A stretch of 64,000 bases of DNA, taken from Pyxidicoccus trucidator. GTDB taxonomy: Bacteria; Myxococcota; Myxococcia; Myxococcales; Myxococcaceae. The DNA is taken from contig NZ_JAAIXZ010000002.1 of NCBI RefSeq assembly GCF_010894435.1, positions 248,001 through 312,000 of the forward strand, given 5' to 3'. Both the position numbers and the translations under genes were made by a program. The notes beneath the pieces are model-generated. The model did no database searches and was not told where the DNA came from. It was given only the letters and a program-made list of their open reading frames with translations. Shown in pieces: positions 7,857 through 15,431 of the stretch. Each line of letters starts with the position of its first letter. The first letter of the stretch is position 1.

Positions 7857-9707
7857 TCAGCCGGCGGACACTTCGGACACGCGCTGCGCACGGCCCCGGC
7901 GGCGCAGCAGCAGCAGGGCCAGGGGCGCCACGGCCAGCAGGACTTGCGGTGCGAGCGACACCACGTCCGGGTAGATGCCCAGCAGGTCCACGGTGATGAA
8001 GCGCAGCGGCATCAGCGGCAGCGCGCCGACCTCCTGGAGCGAGTGCAGCCCCTTGCCCAGCAGCATGACGGCGGTGACGACGAGGATGACGGTGGACGCG
8101 TTGAAGAGCGTCTTCATGGGCAGGCGGTAGCCCACGCGGTTGATGAAGAGGACCAGGACCAGGATGGCCACCACGCCGAGCAGTGCGCCCCAGGCCACGC
8201 CCGCGGGCGAGTCCAGCGCGAGCCCCTGGAGGAAGATGGCCGTCTCGAAGCTCTCGCGCAGCACGGCGGTGAAGGAGATGAAGAACAGGCCCGCGAGGCT
8301 GCCGCGTCCCAGCGCGCCCTGCATCTTCTGGCGCAGCTCGCCCATGAACTGGCTCATGTTGGAGCGCGCGTTGAGCCACAGCGCCGCGTACAGCAGCATG
8401 CCCACCGCCAGCAGCGCGGCCACGGCCTCCATCCACTCGCGCTGGGCCCCGGCCAGCAGGTGCCGGCCCAGCACGTAGGCGATGGCGCCCACCACCAGCG
8501 CGGATATCCAGCCGGCGTGCACCACGCGCACGTGCTCGGTGGCCTTCATCTTCTTCAGCGCCGCCAGCAGCGCCGCGACGATGATGGTGGCCTCGAAGCC
8601 CTCGCGCAGCATGATGAGCAGCGTCAGCCACATCGTGGACACCAGGTCCGCCGCGCTGCCGGTGCTCCGGCGCGCCTGGTCCAGCAGCGTCACCAGCTCC
8701 CGCCCCTCGTCCCGCAGGTGGGGGCTGCCGCTCTCCGCCGCGAGCCGCGCCCGGAGGAAGCCCTCCTCCAGCTTGCGCACCAGCGCCGGGTCCCTGGAGC
8801 TCAGCTTGGGCTCCACCGGCTCCAGTCCGTTGAGGTACGCGTCCAGCACGGCCGCCTTCGCGCCCGCGATGTCGCCCGCGGCGCCCTTGCGCATGGCGTC
8901 TTCGATTCCCTCGCGGGCCACCAGCAGCGAGCGCTCCTCGTCCGCGTCCGGGAGCTTGCGGCGCAGACACGCGAGGTGCTCCTGGCCGTACTCCTTCACC
9001 AGCGCGTCATCGGTGGTGTTGGCCAGCCGCTCCAGCGAGGCGCTCGGCGGGGTGCCCTCGCACGGGGGCAGGCGCATGGTGAAGACGAAGAAGGCGAGCG
9101 ACCAGCGCTCCTCCTCGGAGAGGGTGGGGTAGGCCGGCATCGCCGTGCCCGGCACGCCGAAGCTGGTGGTGTTGAAGGCCTTGTAGGGGGTGAGGCCGCC
9201 CATCAGCTCCGCGTCCTGGAAGTTGGCGGGGGCGGGCTCCATGTTGGCGGCGATGGGCACGTCCGCGCGGCCGTCGGCGCCGTGGCAGGCCGCGCAGTTG
9301 GTGCGGAAGAGCGCCTCGCCGAGCTTCAGGTCCGGCGGCCGACGCGGGCTGCGTGCGAGGCCGCCCGCGACCACCAGGTCCTCCACCAGCGTGCCGCAGT
9401 CCCGGCTGACGCCCGGCGCGTCCTGCGCCTGGTCCACGCGGGCCTGGATGGCCTTCACGCGCGGAAGGAAGGCCGCGGCGGAGGGGCCCAGTCCACTCGC
9501 TGCATCCACCGCCTCGGCCGCGAAGCTCTTCTGCTCCGCCAGCTCGAACTCTGACTGCGACTCGATGGCGAGGGGGTAGTCCGCCTCCAGGTACTGGAGG
9601 ATGCCGATGAGCCGGTGCCAGGTGCGCTCCTCGGATGCTCCCTCCGCGCGGGCGGACAGGGGCAGCGCGAGCAGCAGGCACACCAAGGGCAGGGCAGCGC
9701 GATTCAT
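7857..9707 (-). CDS. Cytochrome c/FTR1-family iron permease
   Basis: A 616-residue fusion protein from ATG 9707 (MNRAALPLVCLLLALPLSARA), a clear signal peptide. Residues about 125-215 form a c-type cytochrome with the haem site NCAACHG (C138, C141, H142) and a distal Met in PGTAMPAYP. The C-terminal about 265 residues are a seven-helix FTR1-type permease carrying both REXXE motifs, REGFE (about 366) and RESFE (about 480), which bind iron in yeast Ftr1 and EfeU. The predicted role is oxidation-coupled ferrous iron uptake, with the fused haem domain as electron acceptor. An AT-rich, Fur-like dyad sits 31 bp upstream of the start. This fusion is a known annotation class and not novel in itself. 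Confidence 0.93.
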   Translation of the reverse strand: MNRAALPLVCLLLALPLSARAEGASEERTWHRLIGILQYLEADYPLAIESQSEFELAEQKSFAAEAVDAASGLGPSAAAFLPRVKAIQARVDQAQDAPGVSRDCGTLVEDLVVAGGLARSPRRPPDLKLGEALFRTNCAACHGADGRADVPIAANMEPAPANFQDAELMGGLTPYKAFNTTSFGVPGTAMPAYPTLSEEERWSLAFFVFTMRLPPCEGTPPSASLERLANTTDDALVKEYGQEHLACLRRKLPDADEERSLLVAREGIEDAMRKGAAGDIAGAKAAVLDAYLNGLEPVEPKLSSRDPALVRKLEEGFLRARLAAESGSPHLRDEGRELVTLLDQARRSTGSAADLVSTMWLTLLIMLREGFEATIIVAALLAALKKMKATEHVRVVHAGWISALVVGAIAYVLGRHLLAGAQREWMEAVAALLAVGMLLYAALWLNARSNMSQFMGELRQKMQGALGRGSLAGLFFISFTAVLRESFETAIFLQGLALDSPAGVAWGALLGVVAILVLVLFINRVGYRLPMKTLFNASTVILVVTAVMLLGKGLHSLQEVGALPLMPLRFITVDLLGIYPDVVSLAPQVLLAVAPLALLLLRRRGRAQRVSEVSAG

Positions 9708-9737
9708 GGCCCCCGGTCTACCAGCCGAGGGACTGTA

Positions 9738-9764
9738 TTTCAATCTTGAGACTCAATATCAAAA
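9738..9764. promoter_or_regulatory. Fur-like AT-rich operator upstream of iron permease
   Basis: A 27-bp imperfect palindrome with 10 of 13 half-site positions matching, centred on A9751. Its perfect core is TTGAGACTCAA (9746-9756). It is strikingly AT-rich in a GC-rich genome, and lies 31-57 bp before the ATG of the cytochrome c/FTR1 gene. Size, symmetry and position suit a Fur-family site, which would repress iron uptake when iron is plentiful. Assignment to Fur is inference from gene context. Confidence 0.5.
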
Positions 9765-9769
9765 TTCCG

Positions 9770-10129
9770 TCAGACGGCTGTCAGGGTAGGGGTCCCCGGG
9801 CCGGTCCAGTGCCCCACCTGGAGGGAACGGATGCGCAGGCTGTCCACCCTCCAGTCCCCACCTTGGAGCCGGCCGATGGCCAGGGCGCCAATGGCGAGCG
9901 CGCCGATGCTGAGCGCCCCCACGGTGAGGGCACCCAGGGCGGTGGCCCCCGTGGCGAGCGCGGCGAAGGCGCGGGGACGGAACGCCCGGCGTCGGGGCCG
10001 GAGCGAAGAGGCCAGCCGCAGGGAGACGCTGAGCGCCGCGGTGTTGGCGACGGTGAGCGCGGCGGCACTGGCCAGGGCCGCGGTGCGCCAGGGGAGGTCG
10101 GCGGGACGGGTGGTGATGGCGGTATGCAT
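9770..10129 (-). CDS. Small LxIG-repeat (pentapeptide-like) protein
   Basis: A 119-residue protein from ATG 10129 (MHTAITTRPADLPWR). A hydrophobic Ala-rich segment (TAALASAAALTVANTAALSV) is followed by an Arg-rich stretch, then regular five-residue repeats of the form G-A-L-x-[IV] (ALTVGALSIGALAIGALAI). The repeats run on into RLQGGDWRVDSLRIRSLQVGHW, where hydrophobic residues keep the same period. The pattern is like the right-handed beta-helix repeats of pentapeptide proteins and like uncharacterised LAIGRLAIG-type proteins in other bacteria. No biochemical role is known to me. An alternative is that the frame is an antisense shadow, but the regular repeat ending in a conserved-looking polar tail argues for a real gene. 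Confidence 0.6.
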   Translation of the reverse strand: MHTAITTRPADLPWRTAALASAAALTVANTAALSVSLRLASSLRPRRRAFRPRAFAALATGATALGALTVGALSIGALAIGALAIGRLQGGDWRVDSLRIRSLQVGHWTGPGTPTLTAV

Positions 10130-10272
10130 CCCGTGGAGGTGGACACGCACACGCGGTGCGCCAGCAGGCGACACGGGTGGCCCCCGCTCGCATGTGCGCT
10201 CCCAGGGGCGGGGGTGTGCGTGTCAGTGGCTCCGGGCCCGGGGCGTCCATGTTGGCTCTGGGAGGGTTGCCC

Positions 10273-10614
10273 ATGGACAGGGATGTCCCCGCGCCGAAGC
10301 CCGCCGCGCCGCTGAAGATGTACATCCTCATCCGCGAGTCGGTGCCCACCGGGCACGCGGTGCTGGCAGCGGCGCACGCGTCGCTCGCGGCGTACCTGAA
10401 GTTCAAGGACACGCCCGAGGTGGCCGAGTGGCTCTCCGGTCCGTTCTACAAGGCCGTGTGCCGGGTGACGGACGCGCAGTTCGAGCAGGGTCGCGAGTGC
10501 GAGGACCACGTGGTGCTCACCGAGTCCTCGCTGGGCGGGCAGGAGGTGTCCATCGCCTTCAAGCCCCGGCGCGAGTGGCCGAAGGCGTTCCGCTTCTTCA
10601 GCCTCTACCGGTGA
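10273..10614 (+). CDS. Pth2-like small protein
   Basis: A 113-residue protein. ATG 10273 follows GGAGGG (10261-10266), so the longer upstream frame is rejected. The sequence (MYILIRESVPTGHAVLAAAH, then SLAAYLKFKDTPEVAEWL) matches the shape of the Pth2/bacterial Pth2-like fold: first strand, Gly-rich turn, then a helix with Ala-x-x-x-His-Ala. It continues with a KAVCRVTDAQF strand-helix and a final VSIAFKPR strand. True Pth2 enzymes hydrolyse peptidyl-tRNA; bacterial relatives often have unknown roles, and some catalytic-loop residues here do not match. The 3' end overlaps the 3' end of folA by 10 bp (convergent). Confidence 0.65.
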   Translation: MDRDVPAPKPAAPLKMYILIRESVPTGHAVLAAAHASLAAYLKFKDTPEVAEWLSGPFYKAVCRVTDAQFEQGRECEDHVVLTESSLGGQEVSIAFKPRREWPKAFRFFSLYR

Positions 10615-11090
10615 CCTACGCGTTCATAGGTCAAGAATGCGAATGGCAACTCGCCCTCAGGATGGTGCTCCTGCTCGACAAGTCGCCAGCGCGCGCAGTC
10701 CATCTCGGGAAAGTACGCGTCGCCGGGAAACTCTCGTGAGATGCGCGTGAGATAGAGCCGGTCTACACGTTCCATCAGTTGCGTATAGATGTCTGTCCCA
10801 CCAGCGATGAAAACTTCTCCGCCATTGGCGAGCGCAAGCGCTTCGTCCAATGAGTGAGCCACCTTGACGCCCTCTGGCGCGTAGTCCTGTCGACGTGTCA
10901 GCACGACGATGGTGCGGCCTGGAAGAGGGCGGCCGATGGATTCATACGTCTTGCGCCCCATGATGAGCGTGTGCCCCATCGTGAGCTTCTTGAACCGGGC
11001 GAGGTCCGCAGGCAAACGCCATGGAAGCTGATTGTTGGCGCCGATGACTCGGTTCGACGCCATGGCCACAATCGCGGATAGCCTCTTCAT
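10605..11090 (-). CDS. folA: Dihydrofolate reductase
   Basis: A 161-residue DHFR, the usual bacterial length, starting [20 protein letters not shown] at the ATGA overlap with thyA (11087-11090). Hallmarks are [15 protein letters not shown] (substrate loop and active-site acidic position), [13 protein letters not shown] (NADPH binding) and [12 protein letters not shown]. It reduces dihydrofolate to tetrahydrofolate, regenerating the cofactor oxidised by ThyA, so the thyA-folA order is functionally sensible. The longer frame upstream of this ATG is an out-of-frame shadow of thyA. Confidence 0.97.
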   Translation of the reverse strand: MKRLSAIVAMASNRVIGANNQLPWRLPADLARFKKLTMGHTLIMGRKTYESIGRPLPGRTIVVLTRRQDYAPEGVKVAHSLDEALALANGGEVFIAGGTDIYTQLMERVDRLYLTRISREFPGDAYFPEMDCARWRLVEQEHHPEGELPFAFLTYERVGHR

Positions 11091-11881
11091 ACCGCCACCG
11101 CGGCCTTGATGGCGGGGTGCGGGTCGTAGGCCTCGAGCGTGAAGTCCTCGTACTTGAAGGCGAAGAGGTCCTTCACGTCCGGGTTGATGCGCATCCGGGG
11201 CAGGGGCCTGGGCGCGCGCGTGAGCTGCTCCTTCGCCTGCTCCACGTGGTTGATGTACAGGTGCGCGTCGCCGATGGTGTGGATGAACTCGTGTGCTTTC
11301 AGGCCCGTCACCTGCGCCACCATCATCGTCAGCAGTGAGTACGAGGCGATGTTGAATGGCAGCCCGAGGAAGAGGTCCGCGCTGCGCTGGTAGAGCTGGC
11401 AGGACAGGCGCCCGTCGGCCACATAGAACTGGAAGAGCGCGTGGCAGGGCGGCAGCTTCATGGAGGGCAGGTCCGCCACGTTCCACGCGCTGACGATGTG
11501 CCGGCGCGAGTCGGGGTTCTTCTTCAGCCCCTCCACCAGCCCCTTCATCTGATCGATGTGTTCACCGTTGGGCGCCGTCCATGAGCGCCACTGGTGGCCG
11601 TAGACGGGGCCCAGGCCGCCGTCCGCGTTGGCCCACTCGTCCCAGATGGTGACGTTGTTGGCCTGGAGCGAGCGCACGTTGGTGTCCCCCGCGAGCATCC
11701 ACAGCAACTCGTGGAGGATGGACTTCACGTGCAGCTTCTTCGTGGTGACGAGCGGGAAGCCCTGCGTGAGGTCGAACCGGAGCTGGTGGCCGAAGACGCT
11801 GAGCGTGCCCGTGCCGGTCCGGTCGCCCTTCTTCGTGCCGTGGGTGAGGACGTGCTCGAGGAGGGACAAATAGGCCTGCAT
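11087..11881 (-). CDS. thyA: Thymidylate synthase
   Basis: A 264-residue enzyme, exactly the length of E. coli ThyA. The second of two nearby ATGs (11881) is chosen because [15 protein letters not shown] aligns with the E. coli start; an ATG three codons upstream (11890) is possible. Conserved blocks are [30 protein letters not shown], the nucleophile in [10 protein letters not shown] (Cys about 146), [17 protein letters not shown] and YDPHPAIKA at the C-terminus. It converts dUMP to dTMP using methylene-tetrahydrofolate. It is followed at once by folA, and diverges from the corrinoid adenosyltransferase across a 153-bp dyad-rich gap. Confidence 0.98.
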   Translation of the reverse strand: MQAYLSLLEHVLTHGTKKGDRTGTGTLSVFGHQLRFDLTQGFPLVTTKKLHVKSILHELLWMLAGDTNVRSLQANNVTIWDEWANADGGLGPVYGHQWRSWTAPNGEHIDQMKGLVEGLKKNPDSRRHIVSAWNVADLPSMKLPPCHALFQFYVADGRLSCQLYQRSADLFLGLPFNIASYSLLTMMVAQVTGLKAHEFIHTIGDAHLYINHVEQAKEQLTRAPRPLPRMRINPDVKDLFAFKYEDFTLEAYDPHPAIKAAVAV

Positions 11882-11914
11882 TGCGCCCATGTACGATCGC
11901 CCCACCCGGCTACA

Positions 11915-11982
11915 CAAGTTCTGGGTGCGTACGTTCAACTTTGGTGAACTTGGCACATCCCCGTACAGGCCTGTACTACTAG
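11915..11982. promoter_or_regulatory. Divergent promoter region with two dyads (thyA / adenosyltransferase)
   Basis: Contains an inverted pair CAAGTTC (11915-11921) and GAACTTG (11946-11952), and a perfect 14-bp palindrome GTACAGGCCTGTAC (11963-11976). A plus-strand promoter candidate has -35 TTGGCA (11950-11955), an 18-bp spacer and -10 TACTAC (11974-11979). This would place the 14-bp palindrome between -35 and -10, the position used by MerR-family activators. The regulator is unknown. Confidence 0.4.
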
Positions 11983-12034
11983 CTCGCCTTCCCGTAGACG
12001 CAATGCACGGGGTGCCGTTAGAAGCGCGGCAACC

Positions 12035-12601
12035 ATGAAGATCTACACGAAGAGCGGTGATGCTGGAGAGACGGGTCTGTTCGGTGGCGGACGCGTCCCG
12101 AAGGACGACGAGCGGGTGGACGCGTACGGCGAGGTGGACGAGCTGAACGCGACGCTCGGCCTCGCGCGCGGCTTCACGATGCCCACGGACATGGACGCGC
12201 TCCTGCTGCGCCTGCAGGACCAGCTCTTCACGCTGGGCGCGGTGCTGGCCACGCCCGCGGACACCAAGGCGTCTTCGTACATTCCGGAGCTGAGGGCGGA
12301 GTGGGCGGAGGACATGGAGCGCGCCATCGACAGCTTCGAGAGTGAGCTGCCGAAGATGACCCACTTCGTCCTGCCCGGAGGCACCCAGGCCGCCGCCGCG
12401 CTGCACTTGGCGCGCACCGTGTGCCGCCGCGCGGAGCGCCGCACCGTGCCGCTGCTGCGCGAGGGGAAGATTCCGCAGTCGGTGGTGGTCTACCTGAACC
12501 GGCTCTCCGATTTGCTCTTCGTCATGGCGCGGCTGGCCAACCATCGTGCGGGCGTGCCGGACGTGAAGTGGATACCGGCGAAGCCCACGAAGTCGACGTA
12601 G
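12035..12601 (+). CDS. Cob(I)yrinic acid a,c-diamide adenosyltransferase (PduO type)
   Basis: A 188-residue protein with the PduO/MMAB signature at its N-terminus: [30 protein letters not shown], where TKSGDxGxTGLFGG binds ATP and the Asp/Arg pair follows. A later stretch [14 protein letters not shown] and [13 protein letters not shown] complete the five-helix ATP:corrinoid adenosyltransferase. It makes adenosylcobalamin from cob(I)alamin and ATP in the cytoplasm, serving AdoB12-dependent enzymes and light/B12 sensors of the CarH type that are known in myxobacteria. queG follows 7 bp downstream; QueG also uses cobalamin. Confidence 0.93.
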   Translation: MKIYTKSGDAGETGLFGGGRVPKDDERVDAYGEVDELNATLGLARGFTMPTDMDALLLRLQDQLFTLGAVLATPADTKASSYIPELRAEWAEDMERAIDSFESELPKMTHFVLPGGTQAAAALHLARTVCRRAERRTVPLLREGKIPQSVVVYLNRLSDLLFVMARLANHRAGVPDVKWIPAKPTKST

Positions 12602-12608
12602 ACGTGTC

Positions 12609-13628
12609 ATGAGCGTGCTGCCCACCTCCCAGCTCCGTGAGCTCGCCAGCCTGGTCGGCTTCGACCTGGTGGGCTTCTCTCGCGCGGAGCCGATTCCGCC
12701 CGCCTTCCTGATGGAGTGGCTGGAGTCCGGCTACGCGGCGGACATGGACTGGATGGGAGAGCGGGCCGCCGAGCGACTGGATGTGCAGAAGCTGCTCCCG
12801 GGCGCGAAGACGGTCATCTCGTTCGCGAACAACTACTGGCGGGACGACACGGAGTCGGTGGGCTCGCCCATTGCCCGCTATGCGCGGGGTCGCGACTACC
12901 ACTCCACGCTGCGGGACAGGATGAAGGCCTTCCGCAAGACGGTGGTCGCCAGGTTCCCGGGCCTGGGCACCTACGGGAGCGTGGACAGCGGCCCGCTGAT
13001 GGAGAAGGTGTGGGCGGCGCGCGCGGGGCTGGGCTACGTGGGGAAGAACGGCTGCTTCATCACCGAGCCCTATGGCTCGTGGGTGCTGCTGGCCACGCTC
13101 ATCCTGGACGCGGAGGTGGACGCGTACGGGGAGGGGCCGGCGGCGGACCGGTGTGGCTCGTGTCGCCGCTGTCTCATGTCCTGCCCCACGGGCGCGCTGG
13201 TGGGGAATGGCCGTGTGGATGCGCGGGCGTGCCTGTCCTACCAGACGATTGAGAACCGCGAGCGCGAGGTGCCCGAGGCGTTCCGGCTCAAGTTCGACAA
13301 CCTCATCTTCGGGTGCGACATCTGCCAGCAGGTGTGTCCGCTGAACCGCCGTCCGGTGTTCGCGGAGAATCCGCGCTTCGCACCGCGTGCGGTGGCGGAG
13401 CTGGGGACGCTGGAGCTGGCGGGGCTGACACCGGAACAGTATGAGCACCTCGTACCCGGTACAGCGTTGGCACGCGCACGCTATGACGGGCTGCGCCGCA
13501 ACGCCGTGTACGCGCTGGGCGTCGCGAAGCAGGCGGATGCGCGGCGGTTGCTCGAAAAGCTCTGCGGCGACACGAGTGAATTGGTACGTACCGCGGCGCA
13601 ATGGGCGCTCAGCCAGCTCGACTCCTGA
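12609..13628 (+). CDS. queG: Epoxyqueuosine reductase
   Basis: A 339-residue QueG. The N-terminal cobalamin-binding part includes [24 protein letters not shown] and [20 protein letters not shown]. Two 4Fe-4S cluster motifs follow, [16 protein letters not shown] (about 180-195) and [11 protein letters not shown] (about 238-248). The C-terminal about 40 residues are a HEAT-like repeat ([23 protein letters not shown]). It performs the last step of queuosine synthesis on tRNA, reducing epoxyqueuosine. The adjacent corrinoid adenosyltransferase shares its link to B12. The stop lies 28 bp inside the annotated start of the next gene. Confidence 0.97.
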   Translation: MSVLPTSQLRELASLVGFDLVGFSRAEPIPPAFLMEWLESGYAADMDWMGERAAERLDVQKLLPGAKTVISFANNYWRDDTESVGSPIARYARGRDYHSTLRDRMKAFRKTVVARFPGLGTYGSVDSGPLMEKVWAARAGLGYVGKNGCFITEPYGSWVLLATLILDAEVDAYGEGPAADRCGSCRRCLMSCPTGALVGNGRVDARACLSYQTIENREREVPEAFRLKFDNLIFGCDICQQVCPLNRRPVFAENPRFAPRAVAELGTLELAGLTPEQYEHLVPGTALARARYDGLRRNAVYALGVAKQADARRLLEKLCGDTSELVRTAAQWALSQLDS

Positions 13629-14569
13629 ATCCCACCTCCGCGTCTTCCCTGGGCCTGGTGTACGCCGCGATGGGCGTGCAGGTCCTCATCAGCGCCGGGA
13701 CGTACCTCGCCGGCAAGCGGGCGATGGCGGAGCTGCCGCCGCTCACGGTGGTGCTGTGGCGCTTCATCCTGAGCGGCTCGGTGTTCGTGCTGCTGCTGGC
13801 GCTGACGCCGGGGCCGAAGCTGCCGCCGCGCAGTGAGTGGAAGCGGGTGCTGGTGCTGGGGCTGCTGGCGGGGCCGGTGAACCAGGTGTTCTTCTTCTAT
13901 GGCCTGTCGCAGTCCACGGCGGCGCACGCGGCGCTGCTGTACGCGCTGACGCCCCTGGGCGTGTACCTGTTGAGCCTGGCGCGTGGCCACGAGCGGGCGT
14001 CGCTGCGCGCGGTGGGCGGCATCGCCACGGCCTTCACGGGGGTGGTGGTGTTGCTGCTGGGGCGGGGGCTGGCGGACGCGAGCGGCTCGCTGCTGGGGGA
14101 CGTGCTCATCCTCGGCGCGGTGGCGGCGTGGGTGGTGTACACGACGGAGGGCAAGCCCTTCGTCGCGGTGCACGGTCCGGTGCGGGCCACGGCGTGGAGC
14201 ATGGTGGCGTCCACGCTGATGATGCTGGTCCTGGCGCCCTTCGTGGCGAAGCCCGACGCGGTGATGGCGGCGAGCGACGCGGCGAAGGGCTCCATCGTGT
14301 ACCTGGGGCTGCTCACCTCGGTGGTGGCATACCTCATCTGGTACTACGCGCTGTCGAAGGTGCCGGCGTCGAAGGTGGCCATCTTCTCCAACCTGCAGCC
14401 CGCGGCGACCGCGCTGGCCGCGTGGGCGCTGCTGGACGAGGCGCTGCACTGGGAGATTGCGGTGGGCGGGGTGCTGGTGCTGCTGGGCGTGCGGTTGACG
14501 CAGACGGCGCACGTGCGGCCTCCGCCCGAGACGCCGCTTCGTCCGGAGACGGAGCGGCAGGCGGCGTAG
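13601..14569 (+). CDS. EamA/DMT-family transporter
   Basis: A 322-residue membrane protein with ten predicted hydrophobic segments in two EamA repeats. Examples are LVYAAMGVQVLISAGTYLAG near the start and LIWYYALSKVPASKVAIFSN plus LQPAATALAAWALLDEALHW in the second half. DMT exporters move amino acids, nucleobases or other small metabolites; the substrate is not readable. ATG 13601 overlaps queG by 28 bp; a later ATG (13670) would cut into the first membrane segment. The extra Cys-free, Arg-poor loop composition is ordinary. Confidence 0.85.
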   Translation: MGAQPARLLNPTSASSLGLVYAAMGVQVLISAGTYLAGKRAMAELPPLTVVLWRFILSGSVFVLLLALTPGPKLPPRSEWKRVLVLGLLAGPVNQVFFFYGLSQSTAAHAALLYALTPLGVYLLSLARGHERASLRAVGGIATAFTGVVVLLLGRGLADASGSLLGDVLILGAVAAWVVYTTEGKPFVAVHGPVRATAWSMVASTLMMLVLAPFVAKPDAVMAASDAAKGSIVYLGLLTSVVAYLIWYYALSKVPASKVAIFSNLQPAATALAAWALLDEALHWEIAVGGVLVLLGVRLTQTAHVRPPPETPLRPETERQAA

Positions 14570-14578
14570 ACTCGCCGG

Positions 14579-15430
14579 ATGCTCCGTTCCGGCGAAGACC
14601 TGCTGCATGTGGAAGAGCGGCTGTGGGTGCTGACGGCGCCGACGGGCAAGGGCATCTACGACTTCGCCTTTGACAGGTTCTTCGCCTGCCGCCGTCCGTA
14701 CGCCCTGCCGGAGTCCATGGAGGTCCTTGCCCGCGTGGGCGTGTGGAATGACTACGCGGAGCGGTATCGCGAGCTGGAAGGGGAGGGTGTGCGGCTGGTG
14801 CACTCTCCCGAGCAGCACCTGCTGGCCACGGAGCTACCGCACTGGTACCCGCGGCTCACGGACCTGACGCCGCGCAGTGTCTGGTTCGACGAGCGGCCGG
14901 ATGCGGAGACCGTGGAGCGGCTGCTCGGGTGGCCCGTCTTCGTGAAGGGCGAGCGGCAGACGAGCCGTCATCGCAAGTCCTTGTCCATCATCGAAGGGCC
15001 GGAGCAGTGGCGCCAGGCGATGGACGCGTATGCGAAGGACTCCATCCTGCACTGGCAGCGCGTGGTGTGCCGCGAGCTGCGGCCCCTGCGCCGGGTGGAG
15101 GAGGGCGCGCCGGACCGCATCCCCAGCTCCTTCGAGTTCCGCACCTTCTGGTGGCGGGGCGAGCTGGTGGGGTGGGGGCCCTACTGGTGGCAGGGCTCGC
15201 CATACACGATGACGGCGGACGAGCAACGCGAGGCGCTCGGGCTGGGCCGCGAGGTGGCGCGCCGGCTGGACGTGCCCTTCCTCGTGGTGGACGTGGCGCA
15301 GGAGGTCTCCGGCCGGTGGATTGTCATCGAGTGCAATGACGGTCAGGAGAGTGGCTACGCGGGCGCCTCTCCCTTCGCGCTCTGGCAGAACATCCTGGAC
15401 GTCGAGCGGGCACGTAGCGCTCCGCCGTGA
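14579..15430 (+). CDS. ATP-grasp domain protein (R2K-like)
   Basis: A 283-residue protein beginning MLRSGEDLLHVEERLWVL. The region PVFVKGERQTSRHRKSLSII (about 120-140) resembles the ATP-binding lysine strand of ATP-grasp enzymes. FEFRTFWWRGELVGWGPYWW and FLVVDVAQEVSGRWIVIECN are the later strands with metal-binding acidic and Asn residues. The compact form lacks an obvious substrate-binding N-domain, as in R2K-type ATP-grasp proteins linked to peptide or toxin tagging. Function is unknown. It begins 9 bp after the DMT transporter and its stop is 1 bp from the stop of the convergent Cys-motif gene. Confidence 0.75.
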   Translation: MLRSGEDLLHVEERLWVLTAPTGKGIYDFAFDRFFACRRPYALPESMEVLARVGVWNDYAERYRELEGEGVRLVHSPEQHLLATELPHWYPRLTDLTPRSVWFDERPDAETVERLLGWPVFVKGERQTSRHRKSLSIIEGPEQWRQAMDAYAKDSILHWQRVVCRELRPLRRVEEGAPDRIPSSFEFRTFWWRGELVGWGPYWWQGSPYTMTADEQREALGLGREVARRLDVPFLVVDVAQEVSGRWIVIECNDGQESGYAGASPFALWQNILDVERARSAPP

Positions 15431-15431
15431 A

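Noticed and set aside
10605-10614. 3' overlap of the Pth2-like gene with folA (10 bp), and of the PBP gene with pyrF (20 bp)
   Set aside because: Tail-to-tail overlaps of this size are ordinary in dense bacterial genomes and do not indicate a special mechanism.
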